A DNA stretch of 64,000 nt from Guadua angustifolia (Eukaryota > Streptophyta > Magnoliopsida > Poales > Poaceae), in NCBI GenBank assembly GCA_036346375.1, contig CM070517.1:8101161-8165160 (forward strand), given 5' to 3'. Of this stretch, positions 1 through 12,304 are shown piece by piece (positions within the stretch are counted from its first letter, which is position 1; each line of letters starts with the position of its first letter). Made by a program: the position numbers and the translations under genes. Below the pieces are notes generated by a model, which was given only the letters and a program-made list of their open reading frames with translations, did no database searches and was not told the origin of the DNA.

Positions 1-486
1 GGTTCAATAATTAGAGGTTAAGCCATCCGAGACTCTGATTAATTTCGGAAATTTTGGAAATTAATTATAAAATAAAAAAATCAACTAGGCTCATTTGTCA
101 GTCTCTTAGAGAGGAATATTCTTGGAATATTTTCTTTTCTATCTCTCTATTTTTAGGATTTATTTGTGCGATAAATCTTCTGAGAGTCTCTTTAAATGCA
201 CTGTTTGATTGATAAATTAATTATAGAAAATAGAAATGCTTTTTTATAAAATAGCAAATAAAGTTCAAAGATTTGAAAAAATTCATAGAAATTCCTTAAG
301 ACATTTTGAACTTAGTAAAATTATTTACAACATGATTTGGTATTTAATTTTCTGAAATAAATTATTTCTTTAAATATGAAAAATAGCAAGAAACATTTAT
401 AAAATGTAGAAAATTTAGGAAAAATCTCATAAAATCAGAAATAAATTTTTAAATAACAATATGAAAAATTTTAGGGTGTTACATTT
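1..486 (-). repeat. AT-rich start of a TGTAACA-type LTR, read on the minus strand
   Basis: This stretch is very AT-rich with no credible gene. On the minus strand it begins at 486 with TGTAACACCC followed by AT-rich sequence, the way many grass Gypsy LTRs start. Positions 1-190 recur in the same orientation at about 528-716 with scattered differences, so part of the segment has been duplicated. The LTR reading is an inference from the terminal motif; the other end lies outside the window. Confidence 0.35.
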
Positions 487-527
487 TTTCATTAGTTTGT
501 GCCACCCCGGAGGTTAAGCCATGTAGC

Positions 528-2392
528 GGTTCACCAATTAGAGATTAAGCCATCTCAGGCTCTAATTAATTTGTGAAATTAATTATAAAATAAAAAAACA
601 GCTAGGCTTGTTTATCAATCTCTTAGAGAGGAATATTCTTAGAATATTATCATTTCTCTCTCTTTTTCTAGGATTTATTTGTGCGATAAATCTTCTGAGA
701 ATCTGTCTCTTTCATATGACTCTGGTTGAGTCCGTTTAAATTTCTAAATTCATCTAAAATCATGCCCTACACCCTAGTATATTTTATTTTATTTTATTTT
801 ATTTTTGAAGCTATTTTATATTTATTTTGTGTTTATCGTTCATATCGCTTAGATATTGAAGTGTCAGAGCATTCGAGGATAAAGAGTTGATTCAAGTTCA
901 TGGTTAGGATAAATATGGCAAGTTGTGCTTTGATCATTTTGAACACAGTTTTACAAATGCTATTTTTGTTTTAACCTATTGCATGATATTTTAAATTATA
1001 AAGTGTTCAAATAGTTTGGAAATTAATTATTCAATCCATTTGAATTATACCTACCTTGTTATTTGCTCTACTATGATGGTTAGATCGTATAGCATTTTGC
1101 TTAGCCATGCCACAGATCACTTGTATCATTTGAAAAGTGCAAATTCAAACCTAACTAATGGTCTATGGAATATATTTGTGAAAAAGGTATGTAATGTGTT
1201 GTCACACAATGATGGTGATATCGTTGATGGCATGTGTTGCATGAGAATAGTGGTAAATGATTTAGATTAAGGCAGGTGACAAGCAGCTATGTGCTATAAT
1301 TGTGAATCTTTGTGACAATGGATTGGAGATTCTACATGAATCAATTGATATAGTTACTGAGATTATTTGCAAGTCTTGTCTTGGTCATTTCAGGACTTAA
1401 CATTGTAAGCTATTGAACTGGGCTAAAACATACAACCACATGTCTGTAATGGGACAAACCTAGATCAGTAAGCTATCGAGTTTTGACAGACGATAACTTA
1501 GATAGAAAACCAAGCTATGTGCACGGTTGGGAAAGATGTGTTGCAGTGGCTCCACATTTTAAATAGTGATTATTGTTAGTCAAACGATGGGTCCCTCCTA
1601 TTCCTCTACTCTGTGTGAGGGTAGGACAATGAAACCGGACTTATCGCGAGTGTATATGTTTGAATAGAGTTTCTGAAAGGTTTTGCTATGATCTTTTTAG
1701 TCGCACATCGATGGGTACATATAAAAGCCAATTTTATGAAATTGATTATATCTTGTGAGTAAAATGTATAACCTCTGCAATGTGTACAACCTATTCGAAT
1801 AGCCACGTCCCTAGTTATGGACAATGATTGGAAATTTCACACAAAGGTTAGATTTTTATTAAAAATAACTTAGAAAAGGAGGCTGCGTGCTAAGAGAGGT
1901 AATGGAATTCGATATATTATTATATTCAATTATAAATACTGCTTTATTGCAAAATAGCTATATAAGCCATTTCTTTGGGTTAAGTCTTGCTTAGAGTTAT
2001 ATTAACCTTGCATTCTGTGCATAATTTATTGAGTGCTTTATATACTCACTTTTACCACAACAAATCAATCAGTTAAAGACGAATCAACACTAGCCATGGA
2101 GGAGTTTCAGGAGAAAGCAAGTTATTAGGATTCGAGCCTTGTTGATTGCCTGTGGCATATCGATGGGTTGTTCGTTGAAGTTTCCATTCCGCTGTAGTTT
2201 CTTAGTGAATAAGCCTTATGAGCATAATAAATATCATCACACTATCTATTTAATTAATAAATTTAGTCATTTGTTACATTTTCGTTGTGTATGAGTTTGA
2301 TATTATATTTATGTTGTCACTATGTATACTAGCGTGAATGGACTAGTGTAGAATACACAGAGAGTCTGGATTTACAAATTCAGGTTTTGACA
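528..2392 (+). repeat. LTR family copy A (3' part), Gypsy-type
   Basis: This non-coding sequence ends with GACA at 2392 and is alignable by eye with two other places in the window: 44870-46682 (plus) and roughly 23560-24740 (minus). Shared blocks are a stretch around 905-945 (aagttgtgctttgatcattt), a block near 1190-1210 about a TTGTCACACAATG core, the region near 1750-1810 with cctattcgaatagccacgtc, and the terminus at 2333-2392 (ctagtgtagaatacacagag). No open frame here matches a protein I know; the short ORFs at 1016-1270 and 1606-1824 look fortuitous. It is read as the 3' part of a long LTR of a Gypsy-type family, with its 5' part rearranged (see the 190-bp duplication at the window start). 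Confidence 0.6.
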
Positions 2393-2431
2393 GATGTAGC
2401 CCTAACAGCTAAAGTGTTCATATTTTATGCC

Positions 2432-2781
2432 TGTTGGAGAAATAGCTAACACCTCCATAGCCATAGCCCGTCAAGGATACTCATGAGTCCTCGACCTTCG
2501 CTCCTAGGGGAAAAGGTACAGTGGCTTCCGTTGAAGCATCCTCTCTTTAAGACAATTTCTTCAGCCCTAATACAAAGGGTTACCATGCCGACTCAATGCC
2601 TTTGGTAACCCCCAATAGGCATCAGCGGGCTTAACAAGCTATCGGAGGGTGCATCTATCCCCGATAGGTCCCGCAAGATAAGTAGGCCCCACTGGCCCAA
2701 AAATATGCCCTAAAAGGCATGGGGTCACTTGTCATATGGCTAGGCATATATAGGCATGAGGTCACTTGGTATCTGAGCATG
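2432..2781 (+). repeat. Candidate short LTR with adjacent primer-binding site
   Basis: The segment starts TGTTGGAG at 2432 and ends GGTCA at 2764. It is followed at 2767 by TGGTATCTGAGCATGG, one mismatch from the usual TGGTATCAGAGC site complementary to the 3' end of initiator tRNA-Met. That would give a 333-bp LTR plus its primer-binding site. No second LTR and no coding region of the same element were recognised downstream, so this is a fragment at best. Confidence 0.35.
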
Positions 2782-3864
2782 GTCGAGTGGTGATGTATTT
2801 TTATTCCTAGATTATATTTGTTTTTCTATCCTAAATTGAAATTGCCCTGCAAAAATTCAACCTTCAATTTCAATCTAGTATTTTAGTGAGTTTTGTTAGG
2901 TTTTGATCCATTGGAGTCTTTGTTTTAGTTGTTGGTCAAGTTTCCTTCATGTCAGTTTAATCTTTCAATTCTGTCCTGTTTATTTTTTTGGTCATAACTT
3001 CGCATACAAACTCGGATTTTTGTGCTCTTGTGCTTTCCTAAAAAGCTTAGGAAAAGATCTACAAATTATCTTTTTGGCAATGGTTCAAATTTGGCTTCTA
3101 TCCATTGATTCATGGTCCATCAAAGTCGGCACATAACAGCTAAGGTTTGTAACATATCAATTTGGTAATTTGAATATAACTCTTGCACCCAAACTCTGAT
3201 TTGGATTTTTTTTACTTCCCTAAATCCTCATAGTCCTCTACAAAAACATTTCTAGGTGTCAATTATGATTTGGATTCGGCGAAACTGATTTGATTTGGAT
3301 TCCGATTCCACCCAATCTGCTGAATTAGGTCGAACCGAGTACTATTCGGTTTTTTGGTCATAACTTCTACACCCAAAGTTCAAATTTAGTGTCCTTGGAC
3401 TTTTTGGAAACCTCAGAAAGTCCTGTTCATAAACCTATTTGGGGTCAAGTTGTGATTTGATTATTTAGTAACAATTATTGGTGGTTCAAACTTTAGTACC
3501 AATCTGTTAATCTCATTTGAGCTCCAGTTTTGGTTTCTAAGGCTGCTATTAGAGTGTCTATCTGTTGCAACGAAGCCCTGAAATACACAACCCACAATAA
3601 TCCGGCTATTAATATAAGCCAGCATCTCAAAGTTGGTACAAACATACAATACAGAAGTCCATTCTAGAGATCATTTGAAGATTCTAGTGGCTGTTTTACA
3701 TAGGATGTCTTGTATCTGTTTGATCCAATAAAAGTGAAAAAAAGTGGAGGACGTTATTGATGCACTCTGGATATAAATTGTACAAGGAGGGATAGAAGAA
3801 TATTCTTAAAGAAAGTGCAGAAGAATTACCTATTTTGGTGAAAGACCTATACTTCACAAATTTG
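2782..3864. other. No gene recognised; retrotransposon-like non-coding sequence
   Basis: About 1.1 kb of AT-rich sequence without a supported gene. It contains repeated phrases such as ttttggtcataactt (near 2986 and 3353), a wording common in LTRs and leaders of grass retroelements. The ORFs at 2903-3136 (plus) and 3461-3649 (minus) carry no recognisable domain and are probably chance. Confidence 0.4.
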
Positions 3865-4350
3865 TGTTGGATGTAATCCTGATCAGAAGAGTTTTGTTCG
3901 GTCCCGTTTCAGTTTGCAGATAAGTTTATTAGTTAAGTTAGTTGTCAATCGTGGAACAGCAATTATCTTTAAGAGTCCAGTTCAGTTTAGATTAGGTTTT
4001 AATTGCTTGCAAACTGTAATCTAACCTTATCTGTAAAAGACTTTAAAAAAGGTGAATATACCCAGAAAAGCTGCGCAGTTGAGGACAGCACCAAAAATCT
4101 CTTGTTGATCGTTTTTGCTCTCTCCTGACGTCTTGTGTTTCATCTGCATACTATCTTTTTCTTCTGAAGTGCAGAGCACTGGTAAAAGCTCTGTCAATGT
4201 TTTGCTCCCCTGAAGTCTAGAGAACCAGCAAAGTGTTATTGTCGTTGTTTTGCTAGAAGTTCAGAGAACTAGTTAAGTTATGCTGTTATTGTTTTTCTGC
4301 AAATCAGATCACAAGCATAGTGGAAAGGAGTTTCAAGTTCAACACCAACA
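3865..4350 (+). repeat. 5' LTR of Copia element A
   Basis: The 486-bp block begins TGTTGG at 3865 and ends CCAACA at 4350, the perfect short inverted repeat that bounds many Copia LTRs. It is followed two bases later by a primer-binding site and then by a gag reading frame. The matching 3' LTR is not in the window, because the element is cut at about 7295 by a Gypsy LTR. Confidence 0.8.
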
Positions 4351-4352
4351 CA

Positions 4353-4364
4353 TGGTATTAGAGC
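4353..4364 (+). promoter_or_regulatory. Primer-binding site of Copia element A
   Basis: TGGTATTAGAGC lies two bases after the LTR end. It differs at one base from the TGGTATCAGAGC complement of plant initiator tRNA-Met, where reverse transcription is primed. The single C-to-T change fits the deamination-type decay of the rest of this copy. Confidence 0.8.
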
Positions 4365-4400
4365 TTGGCTAGTTTCCAATCTATCACAGCGTTCAGGTCT

Positions 4401-7295
4401 ATGGCTCTTTCATCACAGCTAGCGGCGAAGGAGGCCGGCGGAGTGCCGATTTCCTTTCCGATGTTAATGACGTCCACGTACACTGTATGGGCGATCAAGA
4501 TGGAAGCCATAATGGATGCCCAGGGGATCTAGGAGGCTGTAGAACCAAGGGCTGGTGTGGCTGTGGAAGAGAAAACCGATAAGAAAGCAAAAGCGTTTTT
4601 GTTTCAGTGTATTCCTGAAGATCTCCTTCTTCAAATTGCCAAGAAGAAGACTACAAAAGAAATCTGGGATGCTCTGAAAACAAGATTTTTGGGTACTGAT
4701 CAAGTTCAAAAAGCACGGCTTCAAACTTTGAAAAACGAGTTTGAAACCTTGCGGATGAAGGAAGGGGATTCGGTAGATGAATTCACCAGGAAGTTCAGCA
4801 GTATGGTGGCCAAGTACAGCAGCCTTGGCGCCTCACTTGATGATGCAGCGTTGGTTAAGAAACTCCTGGATTTAGTACCAGAGAAGTTCCTCCAATTGGT
4901 TGCATCAATTGAGCAAATCTCTAATCTGGATAGTATGCCATTTGAGGAAGCAATTGGTCATCTTAAAGCCTATGAAGAAAGAGTTCGTACTCGTGCCAGT
5001 AGCAGCAGCTCGGGTGGTAATGAAGGGCGCTTATTGCTAACTCAATCTGATTGTTAGGCACGCCAAAAAGGAGGCAATAGCAGGGAATCATCAATTAAGA
5101 GCAAAGGAGCTAGCAATAAACCCAATGGACAAGGTCGAGGAAGATGGCACTACAGAGGGCATGGCCGTGGCAGAGGTGGCAGAGGCTACACTGGAGGCCG
5201 GTATGACTTAGGTGGGAACAACAGAACTACAAGAGACAAAAGTCATATAAAATGCTTTAACTATGACAAATTCGGGCATTATGCGTTGGAATGCCGGCTT
5301 CCCAAGCACAAAGACGAGGAAGCAAATCTGACTTGGGCTCAAGAAGATGAGCCTGGTCTTCTTTTGTCAGTGTGCAAGCAAAGTGATGAAAACATGATCT
5401 TGCTCAATGAGGACAGGATTGTTCCAGAAAGCTTCGTCAAGGATCACAAGGAGGAGAAAGGTATCTAGTACTTGGATAATGGTGCAAGTAATCATATGAC
5501 TAGGCATCGATCATTCTTCACTGAGCTTGATGAAAGTATTGTTGGGCAAGTCCGCTTTGGAGATGGCTCAACGATGCAAATCCTGGGAAGAGGATCATTA
5601 TTGCTAGAGTGTAGAAATGGCAAGCATCGCCTAATTACTGAAGTATACCACATTCCTACTCTTCAAAGCAACATACTGAGCTTTGGTCAGATCACAGAAG
5701 CAGGCTAGAAAGTGGTACTTGATGGAGTGCTATTGAATATATATGATCAGGAAGGAAGATTGCTCATGAGAGTTAATCGCACTGATAATCGGCTGTACAA
5801 GATTTTGCTGAACATAACCGTGCCAGTGTGTCTCTAGGCAATCATTGATAAGCTGGCTTGGTTGTGGCATGCGCGGCTTGGTCATTTGAATTTCCATGCC
5901 ATGAAGGATGTAGTGGCTAAGGACTTGGTACAGGGAGTGCCAAGGATTGAGCACATGACATAATTGTGTGAAGGTTGTATTCTTGCAAAACACAGTCGGT
6001 AGGCATTTCCTATGCAAGCTTTGTACCGAGGAGGAGAAGAAGTGCTGGAGCTGGTTCATGCAGACCTTTGTGGACCCATATCTCCACCAACAACAGCCGG
6101 TAACCAGTATTTCTTACTTCTTGTAGATGATTGTAGCCGTTTCATGTGGGTGTATTTTCTTAAATCAAAAGATCAAGCCTTTGCTGCGTTCAAAAGGTTC
6201 AAAGTGCTTGTTGAAAAGGAGAGCGGACAAAAGTTGAGAATACTCAGAATAGATCGAGGAGGTGAGTTTATCTCTCATCAATTGGCAGATTTTTGTGTAG
6301 AAGAAGGAATTCAAAGGCATGTCACTGCACCATACACACCGCAGCAAAATGGTGTAGTAGAATGACGAAATCGTTCGGTGCTAAATGTCACTAGAAGTTT
6401 GCTAAAATTAATGGGAATGCCCGGGGTGATGTGGGGTGAGGCAGTGAGGCATGCCATTTATCTTTAAATCGTGTGCCGACTAAAGCAGTAAAAGGAGCTG
6501 CCTATGAAGTGTGGAAGGGTAGAAAACCCAATTTGGAGCAGCTTTGGGTATTTGGTTGCATGGCATTTGCTAAAGTGCCAACAAGCCAAACTCACAAGCT
6601 GGATGATCGAAGTAAACCAATGGTGCATCTGGGAATTGAAGAGGGAAGCAAAGCTTATCAGCTTCTCAATCCAGAAAGGAGAAGGGCCTGTGTTAGTCAT
6701 GATGTGATATTTGATGAGTAAGAAATGCAAATGGGATTGGTTATCTGGAGACAGCAGTGGCTTGGCTGAATTTACTGTGCTTGATCCGACATTTGCTGAA
6801 GGAGTATTCACACCACCTGCAGACCTACCACAACAAGACTCAGGTGCAAAGACATCGGACGAAGGAAATGAGAATGCAGCCGGGTCTCCTTTCCTGTCAC
6901 CTCCAGGATTGGGTGATGTAGCTTCATCTTCAACCAGTCCAACACCAGCATTGTCTCTAGCTAATTCAACACTAGCATCACCGACGCCTACTACAAATGC
7001 AGACAGTACACCCTCAACTTCAAGTCTTGAAGAAGCACCATTAAAGTTAAGATCATTGGCTGAGATATATCAAGAAACAAAGGGAACATAGTTATTTGAT
7101 ACTAAAGATATGCAGGTGTTTGAAGAGTGAATATTGCAGTAGTTGATGAGCCAGCAAGTTATGTTGAGGCAGCTAGCAACAAAGAATGTATAAGGGCAAT
7201 GCAGAATGAGTTTGGCTCAATCGAGAAGAACAAAACATGGACTTTAACAGATCTACCGAGAGGAACAAAACCTGTAGGTTTGAAATGGGTATACA
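4401..7295 (+). pseudogene. Copia element A gag-pol, decayed and 3'-truncated
   Basis: One frame starting ATG at 4401 runs through gag, protease and integrase. In order: a UBN2-type gag (about 4560-5010); a zinc knuckle near 5250-5300 whose second Cys is now Tyr (CFNY...H...C); a protease with DNGAS near 5478; a GAG-pre-integrase zinc motif (H-x3-H near 5866, C-x2-C near 5970); an integrase core with HAD, VDD and DRGGEF motifs (6050-6360); and the first residues of reverse transcriptase (KWVY at about 7290). Eight in-frame stops lie at 4530, 5055, 5466, 5706, 5835, 5961, 6000 and 6363, and there are at least three frameshifts (about 6465, 6718 and 7130). Reverse transcriptase proper, RNase H and the 3' LTR are missing because a Gypsy LTR begins at 7296. 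No copy of the missing half was found. The copy cannot encode working protein. Confidence 0.9.
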
Positions 7296-10200
7296 TGTGA
7301 GGAGCCGCCCTGACCGTCCTCGGGTTATTTGAATGCCCGGTCGCCCTCATCGGATTTGGAGGCTAGCAACGGATCACCGTTGGTGCTCACAGTGCTAACA
7401 CCCAAGCCCAATTAGGACAACGACGATCCCATTCGAATAACTCGACAACAATCCCGGTATTCCCCCGGTATGCGACCCGAAACTCGCCCAGGATCACCCC
7501 GCATACCGGTTTCCATTGCCATATCAATTCAATTCGCATAAAGGGGGCAACGAACCCAAAACTTTACGACTAGACACGCAACGCGGAAGCACAACAAAAC
7601 AACTACAACCTAAGGCACAAAGATAAACTAGACAACCACACAAGGCAAGAACTAACAACAACAGATAAAGACCCATAAACAGACAATTCGCAAGATCCTG
7701 CCTAGACTCAGAAATTTTTCAAAATTTCGGCATGACGCCTCTAGTAGTAAGGACATCCACTCAGCAGACAGAAGAACAATTAACTTAACCAAATATAGCA
7801 CAACAACAAAAATTCAAAGCCTAAAGATCAGCATTGATATAAGCAACATTCAAGCCATGAGAGGAGCATGGCAATACATCAAGGTTCAACAATAGAAATA
7901 GCCAAGTATTCAAACATAGCCATGACATAGTTTAGAAGGCTAGCTATACAACAAAATGAACGTACAACTATCATATCAAACCAAAAGTATGACACCTCCG
8001 GAAGTGTCCTGCCCTTGAACACTTCCGGGCGTTTACAACGTCGAGTTTAGTCCCTATTCGGTGCCCCGCCTGACCACCGAGAGGCAATACGGACAGAACT
8101 TGCATCCGTCGATGTCCTCACCTAAAAACCACAAAGCAGAAGCATGAGTACAGAAGGTACTCGCAAGACTTACCCGTGGTCCATATGTGACCGACCCGAA
8201 AGCATAAGCATTGGGATGTAGCAAGGAGTAAGCTTAAGGTAACAAGTGCATAAAAGCTTAACTTTGGTTCATATTCACATTCAACTACTCAATTTACAAT
8301 TTTATAGCGTTTATGGACAACACCTTCTACTAGAGTGAAATCTGAAATTTTACATGAAAAAGAGCAAGTAATAACATGAACAAGTATCAACATCAAGTAT
8401 ACCAACTAATTTCAAGTTTAAGTTGTTACTACGCTGAAATGTCGGATGATACAAGCGTGCTCATATCCGAGAGCGCGGCAATTCGAATCGCTTACTTACC
8501 CTGCAGGGGATCATGAATCGCATGACATGTGTCCTATAAGGAACCTCATGTCAACCCTCCTCCCATCCATACATACTCGTTGAACCATCCTCATGCAGTC
8601 CGAGCACCTAGCACCCTCCCTCGAGCGTCCAAGCCCCGCTTAGCCCTCGAGAGCCGGCTTAAGTCTCGCCCTCAACCACGTCCAACCGCATGAGGGCATG
8701 ACCCATCGAGCAGTATGCCATGAAAGGGTGGCTTACCGTACCATTATATCAGGCATGCGATCAACAAGGTGTGCTCGATCAACATGGCAAACAACGGATC
8801 GGTCCTTAACTAACATAGGCGAGACTACAACATTTGAGTCTCCACACCCAAATGATCCAACCCTCTCGCCCGGTCTCAAGTTTACATTTCAGAACATAAC
8901 CATATCCATTGCAACCCAATAGTGTGAAGTAATTAATCTCAAGTGATGGAGCCATCCACCACTTGGCCCATACCCGACATCTAAGCAAACTAAGCATAGA
9001 CACAATATAATTACCCATATACTAGCTCCAAGGGAGGTGTTCGACAATTATCAATGAGTGTATGTGCAGCAATTAGGTTCTAATACCATTCCCACATTTC
9101 AATTCCTAATGCAAGACGTAATCATCCAATAAGCAGTTTATTCGTCAAAATACAATTATATGTAAGGTTGAAAATACTTAGGTGCTTGCCTTGAGCTTCT
9201 GCTGGATTCTCAGTAACAATCGGCTCTCCGATACCCCCCTCGGTCACAGCCGCGTCAACCTCCGCGTGCTCGGTCTCTACACGATCATAATGCATGTGAA
9301 ATGAGATGCATGCAATGCATATGGAATGAAATAATAAATGCATCCCCCATGGCAGTTCCCAAAAGTGCAAACACTCAGAATATAGATTTAAAATCCCCAA
9401 CTAAACTCTGAACCTCAGCCCCAAAAGTCTGAAATTTCAGCAAAACCGGTTTCAGGACAGACAATGATACAAATGACCATAACTTTCTAACCACTTAATC
9501 AAATTGAGTAAACTTAGACTCGAAACGACCACAAGACGTAGACCTACAACTTAGCTTTGGCCAATCATCCAGAATCTGCCTAGAGAACTCCCAGTTCGGT
9601 CAGGAACAGAGAGCAGTCTTAGTGTCCAAAATTTTCAGAGTTTCAGAACAGCATGCACCATTTTCATCATAAAAATTGCTATACTTAATGAAATTGAGTA
9701 AAGGATAATATTTTTACAATCTACACGAAATTTTCTACAACTTCTCAGGCAAAATTAAATCCTAATTCGGCCTCTAGATAATTTTAAACCACAGCTCAAG
9801 TTTCAGCTCAACATCTTCAGCATTCCATAGCAGCATGCACTAAACTCATCATAACTTTCAGCTGGATTAACGAAATCGAGTGATTACAGTTGGAAATGAA
9901 AGATAATTCTATTATCTACAACTTTCTCAATAGTCAGTGTAGCAGGAGATGCTCCTAAGTTGCTCGAATCAACCAAAAACAGTAGCTCCAGAATCTGCTC
10001 GAAAATCAAGATTTTGCTCCAAACCCTAGAGTTGTTGTTTCCCTCCCACAGCTCAAATCTTCACTCTTCAAGGCTCCCAAATCCACCATGGCTACCCCCA
10101 AAACCAGAAAACAACCAACCAAACCCTAGGGGAGTCTTACCTCATAATCTCACATGGGGAAACAAAGAGAAGAAGAGGAGTTGCTGCTGCTTGGGGGGGA

Positions 10201-10820
10201 AGGAAGGCGCCAGCAGGGAGGGCTGCAGGTGCGCCTGGAGAGGAGCTGGAGGAAGGTGTCGGCCTGGGGAGGAGCTGGGGAAGGAGCGCCAACCTGGGGA
10301 AGAGCTGGAGGAAGTGCTTGTGGTGGCTGCTTGGGGAGGAGAACTCAAAAGAGAAGTGCTGAATCGGTTTGGGGCTGGAGGGCTTGTGCTGCTTGGTTTG
10401 GACTGCCCCAATTCCTTTGTATATTGCTCACTTGACCCCACTAGTAAGCAAGAGAGAATGGCGAAGTCCCCAAAATTTCAGCACTTGGATTCAGTTTTTG
10501 AGCCACGTTTTGTATTAGTGTTTGGCATTGGATTTTGGTTCTAACCCCACAATGCTGTAGAGAAAAGTTTCTAGTTTGTGATTAGCTAACCCGCACATTC
10601 TAGATCATTATAGATCTCAAGTTACGAGGCTCCAAACTTTGATGAAAACCATACTCGCAACCTAAAATTTCTAGCTCTTAAATTTTGCTAAGTTTGGACA
10701 TTCTTAAATGGTAATTTGGGATAGACTCTGAAATTAGCAGTGGATCTCAAATGCGGTCAAACATTTGGTTGGTGCTAATGTTAGCCGCATGAGCTGAATT
10801 CGAATTTTGGGGCCTTGACA
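7296..10820 (-). repeat. 3' LTR of a Tekay/Del-like Gypsy element
   Basis: On the minus strand the LTR begins TGTCAAGGCCCC at 10820 and ends CTCCTCACA at 7296, about 3.5 kb. It directly follows the end of a polymerase reading frame whose last codons run through the G-rich stretch typical of this family's polypurine tract (rc of 10825-10835). The inside is a GC-rich block (10140-10420) and long AT-rich stretches. The ORFs there (for example 9960-10544 and 10142-10441) are low-complexity and have no recognisable domain. It landed in Copia element A; the five bases in front are ATACA, but the other flank is lost, so no TSD can be read. Confidence 0.75.
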
Positions 10821-11091
10821 AATCCTCCCCCCCATAAAGAAATCTCGCCCTGAGATTTGGAAATGAGCGCCTAGATTGATAGAATCCATATGGACAATAC
10901 AGCCATATACATATGATATGGCTTTAATTGCGAAAAGATTGGATGGTAGCACTTACATAGCATGGAAGAACTCGGGATACTCAACTCTCAAACGGTCTTC
11001 CCGCTCCCATGTGGCTTCATCTTCAGTGTGATTGCTCCACTGAATTTTGTAGAATTTGTGAGTCCTCCTACGAGTCTTGCGTTCAGTTTCA
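10821..11091 (-). pseudogene. Chromodomain end of Tekay/Del-like Gypsy polyprotein
   Basis: Read from 11091 downward, the frame contains a chromodomain tail (IQWSNHTEDEATWERE, then LRVEYPEFF), the hallmark C-terminus of chromovirus integrases that directs insertion into marked chromatin. It then runs into a basic, glycine-rich tail just before the LTR. Everything upstream (gag, protease, reverse transcriptase, integrase core) is missing: at 11091 the sequence jumps to a shard of the element's own LTR. The fragment is about 90 codons of a protein that is normally well over 1,000 residues. Confidence 0.75.
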
Positions 11092-11158
11092 TCCAATTCC
11101 TTTGTATATTGCTCACTTGACCCCACTAGTAAGCAACAGAGAATGGCTAAGTCCCCAA
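11092..11158 (-). repeat. LTR shard fused to the chromodomain by internal deletion
   Basis: About 65 bases (tttgtatattgctcacttga as core) repeat 10410-10470, a position about 350-410 bp inside the LTR, with only a few differences. Their presence upstream of the chromodomain means that the 5' LTR was joined to the end of pol with loss of everything between. The match ends at about 11158, a few bases before the CACTA element begins. Confidence 0.7.
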
Positions 11159-11190
11159 ACGAACACTGATGCACTTGCCTTTACCGACGG

Positions 11191-12304
11191 AGAATGGAGT
11201 GGCATACGATTGAGGCCACTCCAGACAGAACCTTCCCTGCAAATAAGCAATATTCATGGATCCTTTGCATGCCAAGATGTGATAAATAACCTATGCATTT
11301 AAAAGTCAGGCTTCAGTTTTCTCTCATGATAGGTTAAACAGGAATAAAAACACATGTAGTTCTATATCAAACAATATCAAATAGAACTTACTAAACGCCA
11401 CATGATTTGTTTTGTTCTCAACAACACAAACAATATGTTCTTTTTTAAGAGCAAAGCTATGAAATATGTAAAGTTCACTCAATGAAAAGAAAGTTTCTCA
11501 CATATGCCTCAAATTTAGAAATGAAAGCATTAACCCCTCTCACTCCATACTGTTAAAGGTAGTAATGTAATAGTATGTGTGTGTAAAGGAGATTACTAAC
11601 TTATTTACTTTTGAGTTGATGCAATATTTTTAGTTGGCTCCATATTGATGTGCAACATGTACTGCTTAACAAGAGCTATCTTATGGTTATTATTTTCCTA
11701 GTTAAGGTTGATTCTTCTTCCTTGTTAGGATCAAGAGGATGGCATGCACACTGCAAACCATTTGACCTAGCATCTCAATAACAACAACATTAGCAGTACT
11801 TGACTTCTTTGAAGAGTGTCTGAATAGGGTAATGTACTCCCTTTCCTTACTGACCTTTCTTATTATGTTGTTACCATCCTATAAAATGAAACGACATTAC
11901 AGTTGCAATACCAGTGTATTGTATGTGTGTTTGTGTTTGTGTGCCAATACATGATCAGTAACTAATTGCATGGTGTTTATGTGTGTGTGTGTTGAAGATA
12001 TATATATATATAGATTAATTTGCAAAAGTATACTAACAAATGTGGACAGGAAGAGGATGCAATTATTGTAGTATGTGCTACTAACGTGTGTTAGAGATAT
12101 AGACTCCCGTAAGCATATATGGATGCTAGTAGAAATCCATGCAAAAGTTCTGTTTGATGGTTGTTTTGTGCTATAATACTATACATTTTCAGTGGTTGGA
12201 ATAAATGCTTGAATGCATTCCTTACATTTGTAATTCTTTCAAGACTTATATGATGCATTTTGGATATTTTGCTAGCCTGTCAATACAAAATAACAGAGGT
12301 GCCA
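11191..12304 (+). other. CACTA 5' leader, no gene seen
   Basis: Non-coding sequence between the presumed left end and the transposase start. It contains TG/GT-rich stretches near 11925-11990 and a short (TA)n run near 12000. No subterminal repeat array like that at the right end was seen, which fits loss of part of the left end. Confidence 0.5.

Noticed and set aside
55..480. Possible matrix attachment or origin because of AT-richness
   Set aside because: AT-rich LTR starts explain it; nothing specific to an origin or attachment region can be read from sequence alone.
9960..10544. A 194-codon plus-strand ORF
   Set aside because: It is low-complexity Gly/Glu/Arg-rich sequence inside the minus-strand Gypsy LTR, with a matching antisense ORF. 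No domain or conserved context.
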